Shown here piece after piece: positions 56,404 to 64,000 of a stretch of DNA of 64,000 nt. The notes under the pieces were generated by a model, which was not told the origin of the DNA, ran no database searches, and saw only the letters and a program-made list of their open reading frames with translations. The stretch is from Symbiodinium natans (lineage: Eukaryota > Sar > Dinophyceae > Suessiales > Symbiodiniaceae), in the NCBI GenBank assembly GCA_905221605.1, contig CAJNDS010001024.1:707501-771500 (forward strand). Reading direction: 5' to 3'. Each line of letters starts with the position of its first letter. The first letter of the stretch is position 1. A program made the translations under genes and the position numbers.

Positions 56404-59400
56404 TTGGGATTCCAATTTTGCACAAATCTTGGCGACGTGTCGAACCCTGGCGTCCCAACGTCGAAACGCAAGAGCACGTGCAGCTGACATGCCTCACTGA
56501 GGTGGCGCTCTTCAGATTCCTTCTCATCTTGGTGTTGGCCTGCCACTGGTTGGCTTGCGTGTGGGCCATGACTCTAAAAATCGTAGAGGAGAAGGGCTTG
56601 CATTAGGCGAGCAGGAAAAAAGGCACTCTAATATTGACCCACAAAGGACCCTCATGTAGAATCCCCCCCCACCCCCCCCCCCAATATTCCAATCGGGCTT
56701 CTGGATGATCAGGGCTGCTGCGAAAAGCCTGAGAGCAGGACAGCTTCCCGCAGTGGATCAATGACATTGAGGCTGCCGACCTGACCTATGGCATCCGCAC
56801 CCGGGACTCCCCTCTGCGCATCTACATCGCCGCATATTACTTTTGCTGCTACACCATGACGTCCGTTGGCTACGGGGACAATGGGCCCAAGAACGTGCTG
56901 GAACGAGTGGTCTGCACCTGGATCGTCTTGCCCTCAGTTGTCACGTGGCAATGCCAAGATGTCTAACATGGCTGCGCCCTTTTTGCCGGTGTTCATTGGT
57001 GTTCTCCCTCGCGTCCCATCAAAACGTGTGGCATGTGTCCTGTTTGGCTTGTCAAACATCTACATCAGACGTAGAAATTTGACAAGCCAAGGAGCATAGA
57101 ATCAGCCCTTCTCATTCGATTCCGTCGCGTCGCGCCACATCTCTCTCTCTCTCTTTCTGTTTCATTATTCTTTCTTTCTTTCTTTCGCTCTCTGTTTCTT
57201 TCTTTCTTTCTTTCTTTCTTTTGTTAGCCCCTCTCTCTCTCGCTCTCCTTTTCTCTCTCTTTCCTCACCCTCGGTGTGGGGTTGCCCCTGGAGTCACCAT
57301 CTGAGTCACCCCGCAAATGCCCTCCCCCAAGAAACCCGCAGTCCCACCGAGTATCCCTGGAGTGCCAGAGAAGTCCACTCCCATCCCCAAAACCGTCCTG
57401 AGTGTTCTTGGAATGCCCATGGCAAACGCCGAGTATCGCATTCCGCGGAGCGGAGGGTCCTCCGACAGAAGCCTGCGGCGAAGTGTCCTGAATTCCCTGC
57501 CCACAAAAATGCAGGAGGGCCCCCCATATCGGTCATAGCTGTAGGGTGGGGATGATCGAAGCAGTCTACATATATATATATATTTATAATTATATATATA
57601 TATATATATCTCTCTCTCTCTCTCTCTCTCCCTCTCTCTCCCTCCCTCTCCCTCCCTCTCCCTCCCTCTCCCTCCCTCGCGCCTCGTGTTGCAAACAGAA
57701 CAAGAGCGAGTTGACTGGTTCTCGCAACCAGACCACAGCACCCATCACACATGCCTACAAGGGCTGAAGGTCCTCATCTCACAAGACAGAATAGAGTGGC
57801 GAGCCAGATCTCAAAGAGGCGTAAGCTCGCGGCCAAGGTGTTGACCTCCGGACTGTCCTGGGCCTACGTTCTCGGAGAGGTCTGCGCCATCGTCAGCGAG
57901 ATGACAGCGGAGGGTCAGAGGTTTCGGAAGAAGATGCACCATCTGAACGCACTGATGCAGGAGCAGGGCCTGCCACCCGAGCTGCGAAAGCGCATGCGCA
58001 GCTTCTTCCTTCAGAACAGGCATCATGCGGAGCATCAGACGCGGCAGAAGCTCTTGGAGAACTTGAGCCCCCAGCTGCATGCCGAGGTCTGCACGGCGCT
58101 GAACATGCCCTGGATAGAGAAGGTTTATTTCTTCAAGCAGTTCATGTCGATCATCGATGTGTTGGAGGCAGATGGCGCCCACACCACACCCTTCCGTGCT
58201 TGCATTGCCGACATCTCTCGATCGCTGCAGACTGCAGCCTACGCACAGAAGGAGATCTTCGATAACGTGCAGGTGCTCTACATCCTCTCCAAGGGCCTGG
58301 TCGCCTTGAACAGCAGGGTGGGGCATAATGGGGTGGTCTGGGGTGAGGACTTCGTTCTCTCGGACACCAGCCTGATCCGGCCGGTGGCTGGCTTCGCCTT
58401 AACGTGACTGGGGCGTGGCATTGAGCTTGTCGTTTTACAGGTGATGTCAGAGAGGCAAGCGCCAGATGTGCATGACCCTAACCCGAGAGTTAGTTAAATG
58501 CAGCGTTTGTGTATTTCACACAGGCGAAACAGCACCAGGAATGTGAACCACATTGGCCCTCGACAGTCCAAGCATGGCTTAGGGATCAGAAAAAAGTCGC
58601 AGCACAATCAGGAGCACAAAAGGTAGCACCAGAAATAGCACATACGGGAGAAGAAAAAGTCGCACCAGAAATAGCAGACACAGGATAGAACAAGTTGCGC
58701 CAGAAATAGCTGAAACAGGAGCAGAAAAAGACACACCTGCCAGAAAAATCAGAAACAGGAGAGAACAAGTAGCAGAAATAGCAGGACCAGGAGCAGAAAA
58801 AGTAGCAGCAGAAACAGCACAAGTTTCGATACAAAGCCTGTGATCACCCTGGCCATGTTTTTCGGCTTTTGCTGGTGCTTCTGCCTGTGCTCACTGGCAG
58901 TAGGGCGGGGGGATATCCCAGCCTGAGAGCTTCCTCCTGAAACCCATAATTTCCGAAGTAAGTTTCAGCGACGCTCTTTGAGCCTCACCCTCGCCCGCTT
59001 TTCCTTTAGGTACATCGAGGTCCTGTACCTGACCCGCGAGAACTTCATGGGGGTGATCGAACGCCGAAAGTTGACGTGCCCGCAGCTGGGCCAGGCTTGG
59101 TGGCCTATATTTCGTAGGTTCGTAAGCCGTTAGCTCTTCGGTATGTGGGTGGTTCTCCAAATCATGGGGTCCCTTTCTGGGTCCCGTTCTATAGTACGTC
59201 TATAGTACGGCGCGTATGAAAAGCACCCGCAGGACCTGTAAGGATGCCCTGCATGGGATTTTGGAAGACTGTAGGAAAGCTACTGGTTTGTCAAGCTTTG
59301 GGCTTGGGGACTCTTTGTACTACGAAGATCTCACAGGGCTCTAGGCAGTTTTCCTCGGCAAATTTGATTGCAGAGGTAGGGCCCCATGAAGGTTTCCGTT

Positions 59401-59603
59401 TCCGGCTACACTGACTGGGCGAGTGGCAGTTATGAGTCTACATGAGTGCATGAGCCGGCATCGCTCCCTCTGATTTGGTCTGAGATTTTTCAAGAGCCTT
59501 GCGGGGGGGCTTTGAAAGCTGCACGCTGTCACATGGAGAGGTGGTCCGGCGCTACTGCGTGCGCGTCGCTGTCACCAGGGGGATCATCGCAGAAGCGAGG
59601 CGA
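51714..59603 (+). CDS. Voltage-gated K+ channel, EAG/CNG superfamily, multi-exon
   Basis: Exons joining in phase: 52224-52331, 52520-52630, 52708-52877, 53441-53519, 55988-~56069, ~56238-56277, 56502-56588, 56739-56924, 57838-58403, 59010-~59090. Probable 5' exons are 51714-~51830 (coiled, MAEPWRGLLHQLTMELE) and 51976-~52125 (acidic). In order: pre-S1 KRWFVINPDTNRF, S1, S2 WDALFVFTMLVDLVFVIDM, S3 TWFFLDFVTLIPFDMIG, S4 RSIKVIRVLRLLKLMRLLR (basic every third residue), linker HRLEIPLSIPYQQ, S5 VALFRFLLILVLACHWLACV, filter TMTSVGYGD (K+-selective), S6 GLSWAYVLGEVCAIVSEM, C-linker (LPPELRKRMRSFF), then a diverged cyclic-nucleotide-binding fold. A further exon about 59555-59603 (VVRRYCVRVAVTRGIIAEA) looks like its C-terminal tail. 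The 3' end is unresolved. It is an S4-gated potassium channel at a membrane. Confidence 0.85.
53764..54825 (+). CDS. Intronless membrane-anchored protein with two six-cysteine modules, nested in channel intron
   Basis: This 353-residue frame has no interruption, unlike every other gene here. The Met at 53764 is preferred over the upstream in-frame Met at 53716 because it sits in GCCATGG and precedes a tidy N-terminus. Residues ~28-45 form one membrane helix (AGAAVAALAVVGFVA) after a basic stretch, suggesting a single-pass signal anchor. Two modules of roughly 100 residues follow, each with six cysteines in matching places: ECVID/QCVVD, LEC/SSC, GCA/ACA, NACG/SDCQ, ALCAGD/ALCTAD and ADC/SDC. 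The cores are Ala/Ile/Ser-rich helices (SISWIASYLSFAANA). Disulfides would imply a lumenal or extracellular location. I do not know the function. It lies wholly within intron 53520-55987, same strand. Confidence 0.85.
   Translation: MALTAAAVLSEEEVLVERPHSRNKRHWYLAGAAVAALAVVGFVAKLSHSPLSKSKTLDEIENWEELPGMDKVILKAQSLKPKHPLRNLNDLFYDSVPEELPWIRTECVIDTVQAAAYLAQAVVFLYKAIDYNGLECPDNSPVGCAASVAGFITSISWIASYLSFAANACGQAVNNGALCAGDFTALMANFGEIATVGAAVKADCDFGKNAISILTNPDPVSPPWAQFVPGGAGPEAEKILAIKGHQEANRNRGFDITQCVVDVTNSASYIVRVILQIRSAASSCPDPKACAVGIMNIISSFAWISQFTALAVSDCQVGADQKALCTADISDMVAAVTNGPAAGIASTSDCADL
56367..56403 (+). repeat. Poly-T/poly-G junction, third copy
   Basis: About 16 T followed by about 21 G, in the channel intron 56278-56501. 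Confidence 0.9.
57135..57285. repeat. (CTTT)n/(CT)n pyrimidine tract
   Basis: CT and CTTT units over about 150 bp in the channel intron between the pore and S6 exons (56925-57837). Confidence 0.85.
57570..57680. repeat. (TA)n followed by (CT)n
   Basis: About 40 bp of TATATA, then CT and CCCT units, in the same intron before the S6 exon. Confidence 0.9.
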
Positions 59604-62600
59604 CCAGGGGAGCCTACGGGTGACGGGATTCTTTCGTTGGGATCTGAAGAGCTGACAAGGAACGGAAGCTCAAAGCGAAAGTCAAATCCCTTCGGAGCAT
59701 GGATGCCATGAACCGGCCTTTGCCTACTGCTTTCGTGAGCTTCAAAAGCCGAGGGCCTGTAGATGTGTCTAAGCATGAAAAAGGCCTGAGCGCGAGAGTC
59801 GAAGCGCCCTGCCAGGAGGCGCCTGCAACTCCAGAGGACTGGAAGCCCCGACAGCTCCAAGCGCGTGCCTTGGGCTCGAAAGATTCCGAGAACGGCAGGG
59901 AACTTCACACGGAACTTCAGGCTGCGAGTGCTTTGGAGGTTAGGCTGGCTACGGCTTCAGGGCTGCAGGACAAATTCAGGGACCCTCGGAACACAGCGTG
60001 CTGCCCCCTGAGAACAGCCACCGTGTTGGGACCCCCCACAATCCAGGCATCTCAAGGCGCAAGCCCAAAGACCCAGAGACTGCCCCTGCACAAAAGAACA
60101 GGCGCAAGGCAGCCAGCAGACGCATGGCTCCTCTCTATGTGGGTCTGTTCTGCTTCCCGGCTCCCTTGAGCTGGAGGGCTGACTTTGAAAGGCCTCAGGG
60201 CAGATGGGCAGGGGAGACGAGGGGGATCAGGACCGCAAGCATTGACGCTGATCGTGCAACTTGAAGACGTAGGAACTCGCCCGAATATTCCCAAAGCATC
60301 TCAAAGCAGTTGGCCCACCCTGTCGAGGCAGATGCACGGAGCTTTGGCCTTTTTGCCCCAAACGGGCCACTGCCAGGGCCATCTCGTGGGCGTACACGGG
60401 AGTGCACGTTGGGAGAGTCCAAAAGCAGTTCCACGTATAGGGTAGATGTGGCAGATGAAGAATCACAAAAACGCGAAGTCATGGTTGGCCTCTCCCGTTA
60501 GCTCGGCCCAAACAGAGGGATTCGAGCCCGTCGGCGCTGCCAGCCTGCCTGATCCAGTAGAATTCATGAATTTTGCACGTCGCGCAGCGCCACCTGTGTG
60601 CGTATATGGGAATTCGTGAAATAATTACGTGTGCGTGTATATGCAGATTTTGCACAGGCTCTTTCTGCCACGTGGAACAACCGATTCCTCCCTGGTGACC
60701 GATGTTCATTGAACATTTTCCTGGGCCCATGCTGCACCTTTAAGCTGCCTGCGCGGAGGCCTAAGGCTAGACGAGCCCTTCGTTCTACACATTGGGGCAC
60801 TAAATCTGGCCTTCGTGCATGGTTGCGTGTGACAGGTGGTTGCCCTTCAGACAGGGATGCGACATGCTGGCCGCAGCCGTGTTTCGCAAAATCCTCCCCA
60901 AATTACCACAAGCTTTCCCAACAGTGATGCCCTGAGGAGCACTTGATCTCCATTGTAACCATATGTCGCCACTGCAGTTAAGTTGTTGCAGTCAAATCTG
61001 GTGCTGATCGTAATTGAGGAGGATGTGATGTTGCTTGTGCCGAACTCGGGTCTGTACTGCCACATACCCATCGCAACGCAATCGAGAACAGAACAGACCT
61101 GGCTGGAACCCCGCAACTTCTCGAGCGGCGCGCTGGAAAGAGGCTCAGGAGTTCACGGGAGCAATCTGCATCATCGCATGTTCTGCCGTTCCTCTGCAAA
61201 AGTTGCAGCATGAACAGGAACGTTTGGTTTAGAGAGAGGGGTCCGCTGTGTCTCGGTAGCGAGTGGCCCGACGGCCCAAGCTGCAAGTTGAGTGCTGCAC
61301 GCGGGCCACGATGAGCTGGCCGCAGCATGCCACTCCACGACTGCGCCATGCCAGACAAGACCCCCAGTCATCCATGATCATCCATGTACAAGGTCCAAAA
61401 CGCATTGATGCATTCGCTATCCGCGGGGCCCATGTGGCCAATGAGAAGAGGCGACAGAACGAGATAATGACAAAGGACACGCACTGCACGCAACCCCAGC
61501 AAGACGCAATGGCGGCGCGGCTGAGAGCTCAGCTCGGTCCAGGCCTTCCAGGCCTCAGCAGCTGGTACATGTCACCTCTCCAGCCGCCCCTTACGAGCGA
61601 GCAGTCGGCTTTGAATCCTAACAACAAGAATGGCCGAGAGTCTAGCCCCAAACGTTGAACCTCATCATATCTCATCCAAGCTGGCCGAAGCCTATAAGCA
61701 GATCGCACCAACCCGCACGCCCTGAGCCGACGGAGCCCAAGCCACGGCAGGCCTGCTGAGCAGACTGCCTGGGAGAGTGGCGGCTGGTCACACAAAGGCA
61801 GGGTACGTGCGTACCCAGCTCTGGAGTTCGGGCATGCCTCAATAAAGTCGTTTTGATTCAGAAATGGTGCGTTGCGTGGCTCTGATATCTGCTCATGCTC
61901 GTGAGGTGTTCGACTCTTTCGCCCAACCTGAAGAAAATGAAATCCTCAAGGCTTTTCCCCAGAAACCTGAACTCCAAAACCCCGGAAGCGACCATGCGAA
62001 ACTTTGACATGTGCGAGCTGTGGGGCTCAAACCTCAAGCAATTCTGACCATCCCCAGCGAAATCAATCAAGCCATGTAGTGTAGTGATAGAAAACAGCAC
62101 CCACTTCCTCGGGCGTCCCTGTTGTTCGAAAGCTCCCCTGTGTCGTCGACTGACGCCAGCCCGCTGTCTACGGCAACATCCCGGAAAGACTGCATGATGC
62201 ACTATGAAACGTGAGGGTTGAACGGGTTGAATGGATTACAGCTGGTTGAGGAGGCAAGTGCCCACATTCAGGCCCTGGGCCACAAGCTTGCGACTCGAAA
62301 GTCCGGGGCATGGCGTCTTTTTGCAATAGGGCTTGGGCTTGTATAACAAAGCCGCATTCCGTTTGCGCAACGAAGCCCCTCCTCAACGTGAAGCTTTCCT
62401 ATTGAAGTCGGCTGGAAATCAAGCGTGTGGCACAAGTGGGTCGGTGTTGGTCTTATAAAGCTTCAATCATCTTGCGGGTCCGAGAAACAAGCTTTTCGGT
62501 TGCCCAAACCAGAAACCCCCAAAACCTGACAGATGGTCAGAATTCGACCTGAAGCCTGAAATTGAGGCTCCGATACCCAAGTCGACGAAGCAACTTCGCC

Positions 62601-63377
62601 ACTTGCCCACGGCTTCCTGTGTGTTGTTGTGCTGCCCTGCAACGCTGAGGTAGGTCCTGCAACCGCCTCACCCTGAAGCGAAAGCCCCAAAAAGGGGAAG
62701 ACATAGCTCCTTTATACCATGCCCATCTTGGGGGCCACCTTTCCCGGTGGAAAGCCTCTGTCAGCCGCTGATAGTAATTGATAGCACCGTGTAATCTGGG
62801 CCCTGCAACCGCCTGTGCAGGTTGCCTGCTTGCCGGCCAGGCGAGAGACCTGGCTTTCAGGTTGGGTTTGGAGTTCGGAGATCGGTTAGGATTATGGGCA
62901 GGTTTGCTTGCTAGGCTGCCGGAGATGTCGACAGCCCGGGAACATACGAGACCCTTCGGACATGAAGCCTTCAGATCATGCAGCATGCGGGCAGTAATCC
63001 TGCAGCTGAGGCAGCTAGCGCCAACCGGGATCTTGCCAGCAGCCAGCGAAACAAGACGATTCCAGGCAAGCCTCACATGCACGTCTGCGCATCACGTGGA
63101 GGGGGCGAGCTGAGGGTTCATGCTTGACGTAGTACGACGTAGCCGCAGACTCGCGAACCTTACGTAAGCAAGCGTGACGTGTTTGTGAACATTTGGTGTT
63201 GGACCATTGGAGCCAGGGAACTGCCACAAGCAAGGCCATGAAAGCCAGAATCTCAGATATCCGCAGATTCAGTGTCAGCTGCCCGTCAACTCATCGTTTG
63301 CCTTGCCGCCTGGCCTTGTGGCTCAAAGCGACGCAAGGACGTTGCCTACTTGTTCTGGGAGTAATCGCCAAGAATGT
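59604..63377. other. Largely uncalled DNA between channel and transporter
   Basis: Some frames look protein-like, for example AARLRAQLGPGLPGLSS after the ATG at 61508. Open frames at 59699-60169 and 62778-63113 lack domains. Some of this is probably 3' exons and introns of the channel and 5' introns of the transporter. No feature is firm enough to name. Confidence 0.35.
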
Positions 63378-63422
63378 CCGGTGTTCCCCTTGCCGGTGTT
63401 CCCCTTGCCGGTGTTCCCCTTG
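63378..63422 (+). repeat. Three perfect tandem 15-bp units abutting a splice acceptor
   Basis: The unit ccggtgttccccttg is repeated exactly three times at 63378-63392, 63393-63407 and 63408-63422. It is followed immediately by cag and the transporter exon. The units supply the pyrimidine tract of the acceptor. Confidence 0.9.
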
Positions 63423-63425
63423 CAG

Positions 63426-64000
63426 TTGAAGTCAAGGAGGGTGACGCCCGCATCGTGGCACCCCGAAGCGCAGGCGTCTCGCTATGTGGCACAGTAGTCA
63501 CCATGCTGAACGTCTTTGTGGGAGGTGGGAGTGTCGTTTTGCCTTATGCATTTCGGCTGTCGGGCTGGCTGTTCGTTCCATTGCTCCTTGCCGTTGGCGT
63601 GCTCATGGGCTTCACCTTGTGGATCATGGGCTTCCTGCTCTCGGCTCTTGATGGACAAGCCGAACAGATGGGCATGCCCCGGTCGCAGCGTGATTGGGGT
63701 CTCATCGGCTATGCCGCGTTCGGAAATGCCGGTCGCATGCTCTTCGCGGGCTGCATGTTCTTTGACCTGAGTGGTGGGGCACTGGTCCTGGTGAGCATCG
63801 TCATCGAGCAGCTGCCTTTCCTCCTCCCCTTTAGGCACGACGTGACTGCTGCACTCTCCTGCCTCTTGGCCTTTAGCTGCTGCCTCCTCCCAAAGAGATT
63901 CTTCTCAGCCATGGCGGTGCTGGGCATGGCTTCCCAGGTCCTGCTGATTTTGGGCCTGGTGATCACAGGAAGTGAGCTGTCCTCACTGAAAGAGGTGGCA
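63426..64000 (+). CDS. Amino-acid transporter exon (AAAP/SLC38-like), cut by the window end
   Basis: An open exon of 191 codons after CAG at 63423-63425, still open at the end. It starts hydrophilic (VEVKEGDARIVAPRS), then has five membrane segments. TM1 carries NVFVGGGSVVLPYAFRLSGW, matching the N-x-x-x-G-x-G-x-LPYA-x3-GW signature of the Aa_trans family. TM2 is LFVPLLLAVGVLMGFTLWIM, then comes a loop with RDWGLIGYAAFGNAGR, which is also typical. TM3 to TM5 follow. The family moves neutral amino acids with protons or sodium across plasma or vacuolar membranes; substrate cannot be told here. The start codon lies in an upstream exon not identified. Confidence 0.75.

Noticed and set aside
60500-60545. 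Possible tRNA T-arm on the - strand (ggctcgaatccc)
   Set aside because: Stem pairing is only three bases and the acceptor stem does not pair.

Overview
The window looks like nuclear DNA of a dinoflagellate (Symbiodiniaceae or a relative). This rests on four things. Protein-coding exons are mostly 25-200 nt and all lie on the + strand. Reconstructed introns start with GT, GC or GA and almost always end AG before a G. TTTAGGG-like fragments litter the introns. Typical dinoflagellate families and decayed LINEs are present. Because the genes are split into many small exons, most open frames here are not proteins. I rebuilt genes by joining exons whose phase, boundary and protein family agree.

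Layout, all + strand unless noted. About 0.35-6.9 kb: a DM10/EF-hand flagellar-type protein (EFHC/Rib72-like) ending in a WW domain. About 7.6-14.2 kb: an unrecognised multi-exon gene with helical and basic segments. 14.2-22.1 kb: a retrotransposon graveyard. It holds an antisense 3' fragment, a small remnant of a different LINE, one long frameshifted and internally inverted copy of a reverse transcriptase element with a CCHC plus restriction-like endonuclease tail, and a second 5'-truncated copy. 22.1-27.5 kb: repeat-rich DNA with a long CT tract, a 10-bp minisatellite and T/G homopolymer junctions. About 27.6-36.9 kb: a long coiled-coil gene of many tiny exons. 37.0-42.7 kb: a CCP5-type cytosolic carboxypeptidase (tubulin deglutamylase family). 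43-51 kb: scattered exon candidates, telomere-like repeats, a minisatellite with a hairpin and a possible MITE. 51.7-59.6 kb: a voltage-gated K+ channel of the EAG/CNG superfamily, with S1-S6, a GYG filter, a C-linker and the start of a cyclic-nucleotide-binding fold. Its 2.47-kb intron between the S3 and S4 exons contains a complete intronless gene for a membrane-anchored protein with two six-cysteine modules. 63.4-64.0 kb: the start of an amino-acid/auxin-permease-type transporter that runs off the window.

Functionally, two neighbours (the DM10/EF-hand protein and the CCP5-like enzyme) belong to axonemal microtubule biology. The coiled-coil protein could fit with them, but that is only suggestive. 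The K+ channel and the amino-acid transporter are membrane proteins. No rRNA, convincing tRNA, CRISPR or spliced-leader gene was seen. Exon joins are my reconstruction and would be settled by transcript reads.
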